Below, piece by piece: positions 8,692 to 18,509 of a DNA stretch of 64,000 nt. The stretch covers positions 124,001 to 188,000 of the forward strand of contig NZ_BLJF01000001.1 in the NCBI RefSeq assembly GCF_009932335.1, in the 5' to 3' direction. Under the pieces are notes generated by a model, which was not told where the DNA came from, did no database searches, and worked only from the letters and a program-made list of their open reading frames with translations. The DNA is from Pseudomonas asiatica. GTDB lineage: Bacteria > Pseudomonadota > Gammaproteobacteria > Pseudomonadales > Pseudomonadaceae. A program made the position numbers and the translations under genes. Numbering within the stretch: the first letter of the stretch is position 1; each line of letters opens with the position of its first letter.

Positions 8692-9198
8692 ATGAACGAA
8701 CAAACATCGCGCCTGAATCGGGAACGGCGCTTTCTGGTACTGTTGGGCCTGATCTGCATTTCGCTGATCGGTGGCGCTCTCTACATGCAGATAGTCCTGG
8801 GCGAGGCACCATGCCCTCTGTGCATCCTGCAACGTTATGCGCTTTTGTTCATCGCCGTGTTCGCCTTCATCGCAGCGGCGATGCCCGGGCGCCGTAGCCT
8901 CACCTTCTTCGAGGTACTGGTGGTGCTCAGCGCCATCGGCGGAATCGTTGCGGCCGGCAACCATGTGTATATACTCGCCAACCCCATGGTCAGTTGTGGC
9001 ATCGACACCCTGCAGCCGATCGTGGACGACCTGCCGCTGGCCAAGCTCTGGCCGCTGGTGTTCCAGGTCGACGGCTTCTGCAGCACGCCATACCCGCCGA
9101 TCCTTGGTCTGTCGCTGGCGCAATGGGCACTGGTGGCGTTCGTCCTGACGGCTGTGCTGGTTCCACTCGGGATCTATCGCAACCGACGCCAGGGTTAG
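8692..9198 (+). CDS. dsbB: Disulfide bond formation protein DsbB
   Basis: Inner-membrane quinone reductase that reoxidises DsbA. 168 residues, four transmembrane helices. The first periplasmic loop carries the CPLC redox pair (EAPCPLCILQRY), the second the other two cysteines (VSCGIDTLQP and DGFCSTPYPP). ATG 8692 follows AAGGAA at good spacing; the frame is open upstream to 8536 but that part is not DsbB-like. It lies directly upstream of the cyo operon on the same strand, separated by 559 bp. Confidence 0.93.
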   Translation: MNEQTSRLNRERRFLVLLGLICISLIGGALYMQIVLGEAPCPLCILQRYALLFIAVFAFIAAAMPGRRSLTFFEVLVVLSAIGGIVAAGNHVYILANPMVSCGIDTLQPIVDDLPLAKLWPLVFQVDGFCSTPYPPILGLSLAQWALVAFVLTAVLVPLGIYRNRRQG

Positions 9199-9263
9199 AC
9201 AAAAGTACCGAATTGCATGGGGTCTTTTACGCCGCATGAGAAGAGGGAAAATTCGCTCACCGC

Positions 9264-9277
9264 TTGATCCAGATCAA
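9264..9277. promoter_or_regulatory. ANR/FNR-type binding site upstream of cyoABCDE
   Basis: TTGATCCAGATCAA is a perfect match to the TTGAT-N4-ATCAA consensus of FNR and its Pseudomonas orthologue ANR. It lies 480 bp before cyoA in the 559-bp dsbB-cyoA gap. A promoter-like TAGTCA-N17-TACAAT is at 9401-9429. The rest of the gap shows no convincing gene. Confidence 0.65.
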
Positions 9278-9757
9278 CTCGGAGGCCTTGCAGAATGCGG
9301 CTTTGGGGGCTATCAAGCGGGGTGCGACAAACTGTCGCGAAGTTGAGTTTTTGAGCAGCATTGTTGCAGATTCTGTAAAAGACTGTTGCTCAATAAGTCA
9401 TAGTCAAGGATTGGCGACCTATCTACAATCGCCCCCAATTTCCGTTCGGCACTGCTTGCGAGTCGCAGGATTGAAGGAAGCCCCAGCGCTCCTTTTTGCT
9501 GACTTCGTCAAGTTTCGCCCAACGGCGATACCGGGCGGATCCCCCTCCGCGTTTTCCCGCACCAAATGGACTTGGTCTGAAGTACAGGCCTGTTGCCTAC
9601 GAAACCATAAGCACCGCTAACCCGCTTGACGCCAAGGTCCTGCAGTCGGACCCCGGGCAGGAGCGAGTACGGGCGCGAAATGCCTCACTTGGCAGGACGA
9701 AGTGCTGGCTACCAAAACACAAATTGCATTGAAGCAAGCTGATCTAGAGGTCGTGAG

Positions 9758-10702
9758 ATGAGTAAAAAGCGTTACCCCAGACTGTTTGGCATATTGCCCT
9801 TTTTAGGCATGCTTTTACTCAGTGGGTGCAACTGGACCCTGCTCGACCCGAAAGGTCAGGTCGGCATTGAGCAAAAGAACCTGATCCTGATCGCTACCGG
9901 TCTGATGCTGCTGGTGGTGATTCCTGTCATTATCATGACCGTGGTTTTCGCCTGGAAGTACCGTGCTTCCAACAAGGCTGCCACCTACACCCCCGACTGG
10001 TCGCACTCGACCAAGATCGAAGCCGCGGTGTGGATCATCCCGATCCTGATCATCATCGCCCTGGGCTACTTCACCTACCACTCCACCCACAAGCTGGACC
10101 CGTACCGTCCGCTGGATTCCGATGTGAAGCCGGTGCAGATCGACGTGGTCGCACTGGACTGGAAATGGCTGTTCATCTACCCGGAGCAGGGCATTGCCAC
10201 GGTCAACAAGATCGTCTTCCCGGCTAACACTCCGGTCAACTTCCGCGTCACTTCCGACGCCGTGATGAACTCGTTCTTCATCCCGGGCCTGGGCGGCCAG
10301 ATCTACGCCATGGCCGGCATGACCACCAAGCTGCACCTGATCGCCAACGAAAACGGCGAGTTCGACGGTATCAGCGCCAACTACAGCGGTGCTGGCTTCA
10401 CCGGCATGAAATTCAAGGCTACTGCCACCTCTCAGGAAGACTTCGACAAGTGGGTCGCCGAGGTCAAGCAGTCGCCGAAGAAGCTGGACAAGGCCGAATA
10501 CGACGCCTTGGCCAAACCAAGCGAAAACAACCCAGTCGCGCTGTATAGCGAGGCTTCGCCTGACCAGTTCCAGCTGATCGTCGACAAGTACGAAGGCATG
10601 AACCGCGGTCGTCCGAGCCACGAAGAAGCAGGCAGCAAAGATCTGGCCACTACCAAGGGTGTGGAATCGAGTATGCAACCAGCTGCCGGTGCAGAGGAGT
10701 AA
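9758..10702 (+). CDS. cyoA: Cytochrome bo3 ubiquinol oxidase subunit II
   Basis: Membrane-anchored subunit II of the proton-pumping quinol oxidase. 314 residues. A lipoprotein signal ends in LLLSGC (lipid-modified Cys about residue 24). Two transmembrane segments follow ([20 protein letters not shown] and a helix near residue 95), then the cupredoxin-like periplasmic domain. As in other quinol oxidases, the CuA cysteine ligands are absent. First gene of cyoABCDE; the start has GAGGT upstream. Confidence 0.96.
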   Translation: MSKKRYPRLFGILPFLGMLLLSGCNWTLLDPKGQVGIEQKNLILIATGLMLLVVIPVIIMTVVFAWKYRASNKAATYTPDWSHSTKIEAAVWIIPILIIIALGYFTYHSTHKLDPYRPLDSDVKPVQIDVVALDWKWLFIYPEQGIATVNKIVFPANTPVNFRVTSDAVMNSFFIPGLGGQIYAMAGMTTKLHLIANENGEFDGISANYSGAGFTGMKFKATATSQEDFDKWVAEVKQSPKKLDKAEYDALAKPSENNPVALYSEASPDQFQLIVDKYEGMNRGRPSHEEAGSKDLATTKGVESSMQPAAGAEE

Positions 10703-10705
10703 GAG

Positions 10706-12724
10706 ATGTTCGGTAAACTAAGCCTGGAGGCGATACCCTATCACGAGCCGATAGTCATGGTGACGCTTGCCATGATCGCGCTCGGTGGTATCGCTGTCGT
10801 CGGTGCTATCACCTACTTCCGCAAGTGGACCTACTTGTGGAGCGAGTGGTTGACGACTGTCGACCACAAGAAAATCGGGGTGATGTACATCATCGTCGCG
10901 ATGGTCATGCTGCTGCGCGGCTTTGCCGACGCCATCATGATGCGTACCCAGCTGGCTGCCGCTACCGGTGGCTCCGAAGGCTACCTGCCGCCTGAACACT
11001 ATGACCAGATCTTCACCGCTCACGGTGTGATCATGATCATCTTCATGGCGATGCCGTTCTTCACCGGCCTGATGAACCTTGCGGTTCCTCTGCAGATCGG
11101 TGCACGTGACGTTGCCTTCCCGTTCCTGAACTCCCTGAGCTTCTACCTGCTGCTGGCAGGCGTGCTGCTGGTCAACATCTCGCTGGGCGTTGGTGAATTC
11201 GCCAAGACCGGCTGGGTTGCCTATCCGCCGCTCGCGGGCATTCAGTACAGCCCTGGGGTGGGTGTCGACTACTACATCTGGGCGCTACAGCTCTCAGGCC
11301 TGGGTACGACGCTTACCGGCGTGAACTTCCTCGTCACCGTGATGAAGATGCGCGCACCTGGCATGAAACTGATGGACATGCCGATCTTCACCTGGACCTG
11401 CACCTGGGCCAACGTGCTGATCGTGGCTTCCTTCCCGATCCTGACCGCTGCACTCGCTCTGCTGACTGTTGACCGTTATCTGGACTTCCACATCTTCACC
11501 AACGAGCTTGGTGGGAACCCGATGATGTACGTCAACCTGTTCTGGGCGTGGGGTCACCCTGAGGTTTACATCCTGATCCTGCCGGCCTTCGGTGTGTTCT
11601 CGGAAGTTACCTCCACCTTCGCAGGCAAGCGTCTGTTCGGCCACCACTCGATGATCTACGCATCGGGCGCCATCGCCGTGCTGGGCTTCGCTGTATGGCT
11701 GCACCACTTCTTCACCATGGGTGCCGGCGCCAGCGTCAACACCTTCTTCGGCCTGGCGACGATGCTGATCTCCATTCCGACCGGTGTGAAGCTGTTCAAC
11801 TGGCTGTTCACCATCTACCAGGGCCGTCTGCGCTTCACCGCGCCGATCATGTGGACCCTGGGCTTCATGATCACCTTCTCCATCGGTGGCATGACTGGTG
11901 TTCTGCTGGCTGTTCCAGGTGCTGACTTCGTGCTGCACAACAGCCTGTTCGTAATTGCTCACTTCCACAACGTGATCATCGGTGGTGCGGTATTCGGCTA
12001 CATCGCCGGCTTCGCCTACTGGTTCCCGAAAGCCTTTGGTTTCACCCTGAACGAGAAGTGGGGCAAGGCTGCCTTCTGGTTCTGGATCTCGGGCTTCTAC
12101 GTAGCGTTCATGCCGCTGTACGCCCTGGGCTTCATGGGCATGACTCGTCGTCTGAACCACTCCGACAACCCACTGTGGGAACCCTACCTGTACGTAGCCG
12201 TTGTCGGCGCCGTGCTGATCCTGTTCGGTATCGCCTGCCAGCTGATCCAGCTGTACGTATCGGTTCGCGACCGCAACCAGAACCTGGACGTGACCGGCGA
12301 CCCATGGGGCGGCCGTACCCTGGAATGGTCGACTTCGTCGCCACCTCCGTTCTACAACTTCGCCCACATGCCTGAGAAGGTTGGTCTGGACGCCTGGCAC
12401 GAAGCCAAGGAAGCCGGTGTTGCCTACAAGCCTGCGGCCAAGTACGAAGCGATCCACATGCCGAGCAACACCTCCACCGGTTTGTTCATGGGCCTGTTCC
12501 TGACCGTCTTCGGCTTCGCCTTCATCTGGCACATCTGGTGGCTGGTTGGCGCGAGCCTGGTTGCAACCATCGCTGTCTTCGTTCGCCACGCTGCGCGTGA
12601 CGACCAGGGCTACATGGTTCCGGCCGAAGAAGTGGCGCGCATCGAAGGCGAGCGCATGAAAGCGCTGGCCAAAGCAGGTGCTCTGCCTGCCGGCGCACGT
12701 GTCGAATCGTTTGAGCGGGTGTAA
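10706..12724 (+). CDS. cyoB: Cytochrome bo3 ubiquinol oxidase subunit I
   Basis: Catalytic haem-copper subunit. 672 residues, usual length, about 15 transmembrane helices. Visible: low-spin haem ligand in [19 protein letters not shown], the CuB/cross-link segment [14 protein letters not shown] with the conserved H-P-E-V-Y, HH in [13 protein letters not shown], and the haem-ligand segment [12 protein letters not shown]. It follows cyoA by three bases. The region around cyoB is known in P. putida as a target of catabolite-repression control, but no such site is claimed from this sequence. Confidence 0.97.
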
Positions 12725-12727
12725 TCA

Positions 12728-13351
12728 ATGTCCAGTCAAGTAATGCACGGTGCTGCTCATGGTCACGACCATGGGCATGACGACCACCACCACGACTCGG
12801 GCCAGATGACCGTACTCGGTTTCTGGCTGTACCTGATGACCGACTGCATCCTGTTTGCGTCGCTCTTCGCCACCTACGCGGTGCTGTCCGGCAGTTTTGC
12901 CGGCGGCCCGTCGGGTCATGACATCTTCCAGCTCGATTTCGTAGCTGTTGAAACGCTGTTCCTGCTGCTGTCCTCGATCACCTTCGGCTTCGCCATGCTG
13001 AAGATGTTCGACGGCAAGAAAGCTGGCGTACTGGGCTGGTTGGCTGTGACCTTCCTGTTCGGTGCAGGCTTCATCGCGATGGAAATCTACGAATTCCATC
13101 ACCTGATCGCCGAGGGCTACGGCCCGAACCGCAGTGGTTTCCTGTCGGGCTTCTTCGCCCTGGTAGGTACCCACGGTCTGCACGTGACCGCCGGCCTGAT
13201 CTGGATGGCAATCATGATGTACCAGATCAACAAGCACGGCATCACGCCGACCGCCAAGACCCGCATGAGCTGCCTGAGCCTGTTCTGGCACTTCCTGGAC
13301 GTGGTCTGGATCTGCGTATTCACCGTCGTCTACCTGCTGGGAGTTCTGTAA
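12728..13351 (+). CDS. cyoC: Cytochrome bo3 ubiquinol oxidase subunit III
   Basis: 207 residues with five transmembrane helices. A histidine-rich cytoplasmic N-terminus ([15 protein letters not shown], about residues 11-25) precedes the first helix. The conserved ending [20 protein letters not shown] is typical of subunit III. The stop overlaps the cyoD start by one base (TAATG), indicating translational coupling. Confidence 0.95.
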   Translation: MSSQVMHGAAHGHDHGHDDHHHDSGQMTVLGFWLYLMTDCILFASLFATYAVLSGSFAGGPSGHDIFQLDFVAVETLFLLLSSITFGFAMLKMFDGKKAGVLGWLAVTFLFGAGFIAMEIYEFHHLIAEGYGPNRSGFLSGFFALVGTHGLHVTAGLIWMAIMMYQINKHGITPTAKTRMSCLSLFWHFLDVVWICVFTVVYLLGVL

Positions 13352-13683
13352 TGGCTAACGCACACGACACTCATCACGAAGGTAACCACGGCAGCGTCAA
13401 GTCGTACATGATCGGCTTCATCCTGTCGATCATCCTGACTGCGATCCCGTTCGGCCTGGCCATGTCGCCAAGCCTGCCGAAGAACCTGACCGTTCTGATC
13501 ATTGTTGCCATGGCCGTGATCCAGGTAGTAGTGCACCTCGTGTACTTCCTGCACATGGACCGCTCGAAAGAGCAACGCAACAACGTTTCGACGTTCCTGT
13601 TCACCACCCTGGTGATCGCTCTGCTTGTCGGCCTGTCGCTGTGGATCATGTTCAGCATCCACTTCGAAATGTTGGCCAAGTGA
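13351..13683 (+). CDS. cyoD: Cytochrome bo3 ubiquinol oxidase subunit IV
   Basis: 110-residue small subunit with three transmembrane helices (GFILSIILTAIPFGLAM; LIIVAMAVIQVVVHLVYFLH; LFTTLVIALLVGLSLWIMFS). It helps assembly of the CuB site in subunit I. The N-terminus is histidine-rich (ANAHDTHHEGNHG). Confidence 0.95.
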   Translation: MANAHDTHHEGNHGSVKSYMIGFILSIILTAIPFGLAMSPSLPKNLTVLIIVAMAVIQVVVHLVYFLHMDRSKEQRNNVSTFLFTTLVIALLVGLSLWIMFSIHFEMLAK

Positions 13684-13694
13684 GGTAAGACTGC

Positions 13695-14582
13695 ATGTCC
13701 GTTAAGCACTTTATCCAAATCACCAAACCGGGGATCATTTTCGGTAACGTGCTTTCCGTGGCAGGCGGTTTCTTCCTTGCCTCGAAGGGCCATGTGGATT
13801 TCGCCCTGTTCCTGGCGGTGGTGATCGGTACTTCGCTGGTGGTTGCGTCCGGATGCGTGTTCAACAACTGCATCGACCGTGACATCGACCACAAGATGGA
13901 GCGCACCAAGAACCGCGTCATGGTCCAGGGCGGCATGTCGCTGCCCCTCGCGCTGATCTACGCCACCCTGCTCGGGGTGGCGGGTTTCAGCCTGCTGTAT
14001 GTCCAGGCCAACCCGCTGTCGGCGTTCTGTGCGCTGATCGGCTTCATCGTCTACGTCGGTTTCTACAGCCTGTGGCTGAAGCGTAAATCGGTGCACGGCA
14101 CCTTGGTCGGCAGCCTGTCTGGTGCCATGCCTCCGGTGATCGGCTATTGCGCCGTGAGCAACAGCTTCGACCTGGCTGCATTTACCCTGCTGGTGATGTT
14201 CAGCCTGTGGCAGATGCCGCACAGCTTCGCCATCGCGATCTTCCGCTTCAAGGATTACAGCGCTGCCAACATTCCGGTCCTGCCGGTGGCACGTGGCATC
14301 CTCGCGGCGAAGAAGCAGATCGTGCTGTACGTGCTGGCTTTCGTGCTCGCAACCCTGATGCTTACCCTCGGCGGTTACGCCGGCCTCGGCTATCTGGCCG
14401 TGGCAGCAGCCATGGGTCTGTACTGGCTGTACATGGCCTGGGCTGGCTACAAGGCCGAGGACGACAGCAAGTGGGCGCGCAAGGTGTTCGGCTTCTCCAT
14501 CCTCACCGTCACTGCCCTGAGCGTGATGATGGGTGTGGACAGCCAGACCGCTGCGGACGTGCTGATGACATACGCACGCTGA
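13695..14582 (+). CDS. cyoE: Protohaem IX farnesyltransferase (haem O synthase)
   Basis: Adds the farnesyl tail to haem b to make haem o for the bo3 oxidase. 295 residues, a UbiA-type prenyltransferase with about nine transmembrane helices. Signature segments are [18 protein letters not shown] (aspartate-rich Mg-pyrophosphate site) and [17 protein letters not shown]. Last gene of the operon, followed 20 bp later by a strong terminator. Confidence 0.96.
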   Translation: MSVKHFIQITKPGIIFGNVLSVAGGFFLASKGHVDFALFLAVVIGTSLVVASGCVFNNCIDRDIDHKMERTKNRVMVQGGMSLPLALIYATLLGVAGFSLLYVQANPLSAFCALIGFIVYVGFYSLWLKRKSVHGTLVGSLSGAMPPVIGYCAVSNSFDLAAFTLLVMFSLWQMPHSFAIAIFRFKDYSAANIPVLPVARGILAAKKQIVLYVLAFVLATLMLTLGGYAGLGYLAVAAAMGLYWLYMAWAGYKAEDDSKWARKVFGFSILTVTALSVMMGVDSQTAADVLMTYAR

Positions 14583-14601
14583 TACTGCTGCCTGTTTCAC
14601 G

Positions 14602-14632
14602 AAAAACCCCGGCCACTGTGCCGGGGTTTTTT
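14602..14632 (+). terminator. Rho-independent terminator after cyoE
   Basis: Hairpin AAAACCCCGG/CCGGGG with a short loop, followed by six Ts, 20 bp after the cyoE stop. Confidence 0.9.
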
Positions 14633-14644
14633 ATGGGCGTTTTT

Positions 14645-14692
14645 CTGTGCCGGCCTTGTTCGCGGGCTCGCCCGCGAACAAGGCCGGCACAG
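14645..14692. repeat. Near-complete palindrome, REP-like
   Basis: A 48-nt palindrome with two perfect 23-bp arms and a 2-nt centre (outer end CTGTGCCGGCCTTGTTCGCG). It sits just after the cyoE terminator, and an AT-rich stretch follows. Confidence 0.9.
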
Positions 14693-14858
14693 CAGAATAT
14701 AAATTTCTTATTTTCAAAAAATACATCTGAAAAGATCTATGAAAACAGGAAATTGTCCTTTACAGGTATCCTGTATCGGCACTATCTTCTGATTCAGGCC
14801 GCCACATCGGCCAGCGTCGCTCGGACGGTTCCGGGCGCTTACGTACTCAGAGGAAGCC

Positions 14859-16067
14859 ATGGCCAACCCAGGTTCGCCGCGCCGCTTTGCGCGCATCGAT
14901 CGTCTGCCCCCTTACGTCTTCAACATCACTGCCGAGCTCAAGATGGCCGCCCGCCGCCGTGGCGAGGACATCATCGACCTGAGCATGGGCAACCCCGATG
15001 GCGCCACCCCGCCGCACATCGTCGAGAAGCTGGTGCAGGTCGCCCAGCGTGAAGATACCCACGGCTACTCCACCTCTCGCGGCATCCCGCGCCTGCGTCG
15101 GGCCATCTCCAACTGGTACAAGGAACGCTACGAGGTCGACATCGACCCGGAAAGCGAAGCCATCGTCACCATCGGCTCGAAGGAAGGCCTGGCGCACCTG
15201 ATGCTGGCTACCCTCGACCAGGGCGACACGGTGCTGGTGCCCAACCCCAGCTACCCGATCCATATCTACGGTGCGGTGATCGCCGGTGCCCAGGTGCGTT
15301 CGGTACCGCTGGTGCCGGGCGTGGACTTTTTCAACGAACTCGAGCGGGCCATCCGCGAGTCGATCCCCAAGCCGAAGATGATGATCCTCGGCTTCCCGTC
15401 CAACCCCACCGCTCAGTGCGTGGAGCTGGACTTCTTCGAGCGCGTGGTGGCCCTGGCCAAGCAGTATGGCGTGCTGGTGGTCCATGACCTGGCCTATGCC
15501 GACATCGTCTACGATGGCTGGAAGGCCCCGTCGATCATGCAGGTGCCGGGGGCCAAGGACATCGCGGTGGAGTTCTTCACCCTGTCCAAGAGCTACAACA
15601 TGGCTGGCTGGCGGATCGGCTTCATGGTCGGCAACCCCGAGTTGGTCAGTGCCTTGGCGCGGATCAAAAGCTACCACGACTACGGCACCTTCACCCCGCT
15701 GCAGGTGGCTGCCATTGCAGCACTGGAAGGCGACCAGCAGTGCGTACGAGACATTGCCGAGCAGTACCGCCAGCGCCGCAACCTGCTGGTGAAAGGGCTG
15801 CACGAGCTGGGCTGGATGGTCGAGAACCCCAAGGCTTCGATGTACGTATGGGCGAAGATCCCGCCGGAGTATGCGCACCTGGGCTCGCTGGAGTTTTCCA
15901 AGAAACTGCTGGCCGAAGCCAAGGTTTGTGTGTCGCCGGGGATCGGTTTTGGTGATTATGGTGATGACCATGTGCGTTTTGCCCTGATCGAGAACCAGGA
16001 TCGTATTCGCCAGGCGATTCGCGGGATCCGGCAGATGTTCCGGGCTGATGGCCTGACTCGTAAGTAA
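14859..16067 (+). CDS. alaC: Alanine transaminase-type PLP aminotransferase (AlaC)
   Basis: Class I/II fold-type I aminotransferase, probably pyruvate/glutamate to alanine/2-oxoglutarate. 402 residues. Recognisable are the N-terminal [15 protein letters not shown], the substrate/PLP region [16 protein letters not shown], and the Schiff-base lysine segment [26 protein letters not shown] precedes the ATG. An AT-rich upstream region (14693-14760) may supply an UP element. Other aminotransferases of this subgroup exist, so substrate specificity is inferred. Confidence 0.87.
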   Translation: MANPGSPRRFARIDRLPPYVFNITAELKMAARRRGEDIIDLSMGNPDGATPPHIVEKLVQVAQREDTHGYSTSRGIPRLRRAISNWYKERYEVDIDPESEAIVTIGSKEGLAHLMLATLDQGDTVLVPNPSYPIHIYGAVIAGAQVRSVPLVPGVDFFNELERAIRESIPKPKMMILGFPSNPTAQCVELDFFERVVALAKQYGVLVVHDLAYADIVYDGWKAPSIMQVPGAKDIAVEFFTLSKSYNMAGWRIGFMVGNPELVSALARIKSYHDYGTFTPLQVAAIAALEGDQQCVRDIAEQYRQRRNLLVKGLHELGWMVENPKASMYVWAKIPPEYAHLGSLEFSKKLLAEAKVCVSPGIGFGDYGDDHVRFALIENQDRIRQAIRGIRQMFRADGLTRK

Positions 16068-16077
16068 GCCCCCATGT

Positions 16078-16121
16078 CTACAGGTACGGCACATGCCGCA
16101 CGGCCTGCGCCGTACCTGTAG
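16078..16121. terminator. Hairpin after alaC
   Basis: Perfect 13-bp arms CTACAGGTACGGC and GCCGTACCTGTAG around 18 nt. No T-tract follows directly, so it may be a repeat relic or stabilise the alaC transcript end. Confidence 0.45.
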
Positions 16122-16198
16122 GAGCACTTTCCTACTGCTCTACAGCTACCCAGATAACTATTTTTCTGCACTCATTTCTCACTTCAGAGACCCGAAAG

Positions 16199-17326
16199 AT
16201 GAGTGTCTTCACCGCCTATTTCTGCGGCACCGGCTCCCACCGCTTCGACGATGCCAACCCCAACTTCTGGAATGGTGAGCTGGTCTCGACCCTGGCCAGC
16301 AATGACCAGGGCCGCGAGTTCGCTCACTGGATTGCCGTTGACGGCCCCGGCAGCGGCAACCTCCAGGATGACAATCTGTTCGTCGAGCCCGGTGGTTATT
16401 TCAACTGGAGCGGCCAGTTGTTCGGCAGCGGCTGGGAAGAGAACGTCAACCATGTGCTGAAGGTGATCAAGGGCGAAAGCAGCTGGCAGCGCACCAAGCT
16501 GAGCGAGGAAGAATACGAGCGGCTGAAGGAGGCCGGGGTTCCGATCCCGGATGCCACCTCTACAGCTTCCTGGTTCTGGCGCACCTATGACTACGGCGAA
16601 CGCCACCCGACGCCACAGGAGCTGCAAGAGCGCATCATCAACCTGTTCCGCAAGCCGCGCTTGCCGACCCAGGTGAACCTGGTGGGTTGGAGCAGGGGAG
16701 GGATCAGTTGCCACATGCTGGCCAACGCCATGGCGCAGGACCCTGTATTGCGGGACATACCCGTGAATATCTTCGCCATCGACCCGGTGCCGGGCATCGG
16801 TAACCTGCAAAGCCAGCGGGTAACCTTGGCGGGCAATGTCCGCGAGTATGTGGGTTTCTATTCGCGGGACGAGCGATCCAAAGGCTTTGCCTGCGTGATC
16901 CCTTCGGTCGAACCGGGTACACGGATATGCATCTACCCGATACCAGGCCGCCACGCCACGCTGGTGGGCAACGCCTCCATCGACGGTGCGAGTGATGGCA
17001 AGGTACTGGCGGAGCCGGGATTGATCGTTCGTCATTTTGCCGAGGTCTGCCTGACCCGCTGGGGTGTGCAACTGGACAGGCGCCTGTTCCTGAGCGACGA
17101 GCAGTTGATGCGATATCACATGGTCATGGCCGCTGCCGAAGGGAGTTACAAGGCCATGCGTAGCGAGTCGTATACCGTACTTACCGAGGGCGAAGATGAC
17201 GACCGCTTGGTGTATTGCGGCGAGACCTGCATTCACTTCAGCAAGGTGTGTGGTGATGGCTATGAGCCGACCGAGGGCCTTGGCCAGCAGCGCTGGGATG
17301 TCAACACCTACAAGGCATTACGCTGA
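16199..17326 (+). CDS. Alpha/beta-hydrolase-like protein with GWSRGG nucleophile motif
   Basis: 375 residues, cytosolic, no signal peptide. The N-terminus TAYFCGTGSHRFDDANPN has the glycine-rich opening seen in DUF2235/Tle-like hydrolases. A lipase-type elbow NLVGWSRGG gives candidate nucleophile Ser165; FAIDPVPG supplies a candidate acid Asp195 and GRHATLVG a candidate His252. This layout resembles bacterial phospholipase effectors of the GxSxG class, but there is no secretion system gene or obvious immunity partner nearby. Substrate unknown. A weak GAG precedes the ATG. Confidence 0.65.
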   Translation: MSVFTAYFCGTGSHRFDDANPNFWNGELVSTLASNDQGREFAHWIAVDGPGSGNLQDDNLFVEPGGYFNWSGQLFGSGWEENVNHVLKVIKGESSWQRTKLSEEEYERLKEAGVPIPDATSTASWFWRTYDYGERHPTPQELQERIINLFRKPRLPTQVNLVGWSRGGISCHMLANAMAQDPVLRDIPVNIFAIDPVPGIGNLQSQRVTLAGNVREYVGFYSRDERSKGFACVIPSVEPGTRICIYPIPGRHATLVGNASIDGASDGKVLAEPGLIVRHFAEVCLTRWGVQLDRRLFLSDEQLMRYHMVMAAAEGSYKAMRSESYTVLTEGEDDDRLVYCGETCIHFSKVCGDGYEPTEGLGQQRWDVNTYKALR

Positions 17327-17485
17327 CTTGAATGGGCGGCCGGGGAAGTCGTTGGTCGCCCGTGTTCAATTGCCGGATCAGCGGCAAATATTTTTTGCAT
17401 TCCCCTCTATCCAGCCGCCCCGGCTTGGATTGAAAATGGCGCCGCGGGCCAGCCCCGATAACAACAACCTTCCCTCCGTGCCATC

Positions 17486-17869
17486 ATGTCCGAATACAAC
17501 CCTTGCCTTGACTGCGGCGCCTGCTGCGGGTACTTCCGTGTGTCCTTTTTCTGGGGCGAATGCCAGTCCGCCGGGGGCCTTGTGCCGGACGACCTGGTGG
17601 TACAGATCAACCCCACCCGTGTTGCCATGATCGGCACCGATGCCAAACCCTGCCGCTGCATCAGCCTGCAGGGCGAGATCGGCCAGGAAGTGGCTTGCAC
17701 CATCTACGCCAACCGTTCCAGCCCCTGCCGCGAGTTCGAGGCGTCGTGGGAGGGTGGGGTGCATAACCCCAGCTGCGACGATGCGCGGGCGGCGTATGGC
17801 CTGCCACCACTGACCCCGCCCGGGGCCAACGAGCCGCATTGGCCGGATGATGGGGCTGAGGTGGCCTGA
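17486..17869 (+). CDS. YkgJ family cysteine cluster protein (second copy)
   Basis: 127 residues with the N-terminal [20 protein letters not shown] (CxxCxxCC plus a further Cys) and later cysteines in [23 protein letters not shown] and NPSCDDAR. It is a short, cysteine-rich member of the same family as the gene at 3050-3784, but clearly different in sequence. A metal-binding role is inferred from the cysteines. No Shine-Dalgarno sequence is evident before the ATG. Confidence 0.75.
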   Translation: MSEYNPCLDCGACCGYFRVSFFWGECQSAGGLVPDDLVVQINPTRVAMIGTDAKPCRCISLQGEIGQEVACTIYANRSSPCREFEASWEGGVHNPSCDDARAAYGLPPLTPPGANEPHWPDDGAEVA

Positions 17870-17891
17870 TCGTATTTCGTTAGCCTGTACC

Positions 17892-17966
17892 GGCCCTTTC
17901 GCGGGTAAACCCGCTCCTACAGGTATCACCGTACCCTGTAGGAGCGGGTTTACCCGCGAAAGGGCC
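17892..17966. repeat. REP-type inverted repeat, perfect 32-bp arms
   Basis: Arms 17892-17923 and 17935-17966 are perfect reverse complements with an 11-nt loop (outer end GGCCCTTTCGCGGGTAAACC). Confidence 0.9.
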
Positions 17967-18111
17967 ATCAGCTGTAAGAAGATTCTGAACCTGCAACCAA
18001 ATGCTTCAGGTTGCCAGGGATTAGGAATTATCCTACGGCCTAAGTCGGATGCCGTCTGATAGGCAAGTAGCTACCTCAGAGATAACGTTTCGGCGTCGTC
18101 ACAATTGGCGA

Positions 18112-18250
18112 TCGGGTGTGAGAAGCCCGGTGTTTCGAGATGGCTTGCCAGTTATGGCAGCCGTGCGCGTGCAGACTTCGGTCTGGCCGGTGCCTCGGAC
18201 ACTGGTCTTCTCACCTCGCGTACGGCTGCCACCTTATCTGTGAGAAGGAT
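18112..18250 (+). ncRNA. Structured leader RNA with competing folds upstream of DUF6124/DUF3077 genes
   Basis: A long stem pairs GTGAGAAG (18118-18125) with CTTCTCAC (18207-18214), continued inward by 18127-18139 with 18194-18205. It encloses a hairpin GGC-UGCCA-GUUA-UGGCA-GCC (18142-18162) and a C(UUCG)G-capped hairpin (18172-18185). GGCAGCCGTGCGC (18156-18168) is complementary over 13 bp to GCGTACGGCTGCC (18218-18230), outside the stem, so a pseudoknot or an alternative fold is possible. TGTGAGAAG recurs at 18239-18247 and could also claim CTTCTCAC. The DUF6124 start follows about 40 nt later. The function is inferred only from structure and position. Confidence 0.6.
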
Positions 18251-18287
18251 GCGAGTGGTTGCCTCTGAAAATATTTCCGAGATGACT

Positions 18288-18509
18288 ATGAAAAAACTTG
18301 TACCTGATCCACCCGTTACAGACCTTACTTACCAAGCCGCGAAGTCCCAGGCTACCCAGGTCATGGACATTCTCTCCAACACCATCCTCCAATACCTCGA
18401 CGCAGAAGCCCCGGACCTGCGTTCCACCCTTCTCGAAAACATGTCGACGCAAACTGCCCTGTTGCACGCCTTGTTAGCCCACATAAAGGCGCAGGAGGCC
18501 CAGGCATGA
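18288..18509 (+). CDS. DUF6124-like small protein
   Basis: 73 residues, MKKLVPDPPVTDLTYQAAK at the start, then a helical segment. The opening K-x-x-P-D-P-P resembles a Pseudomonas-restricted family I know as DUF6124. I chose ATG 18288 because family members start with MK/MF-x-x-x-P-x-PP. An ATG two codons upstream (18282) is also possible. The stop overlaps the next start as ATGA. Function unknown; the structured leader upstream suggests regulated expression. Confidence 0.7.
   Translation: MKKLVPDPPVTDLTYQAAKSQATQVMDILSNTILQYLDAEAPDLRSTLLENMSTQTALLHALLAHIKAQEAQA

Noticed and set aside
9264..9620. 118-codon open frame upstream of cyoA
   Set aside because: Its first codon is the TTG of the ANR box, it has no Shine-Dalgarno, and its composition looks non-coding. 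A conserved small gene here cannot be fully excluded.
18049..18243. 64-codon and overlapping other-frame open frames across the structured leader
   Set aside because: Two frames are open at once over paired RNA segments, neither has a ribosome binding site, and structure explains the constraint better.
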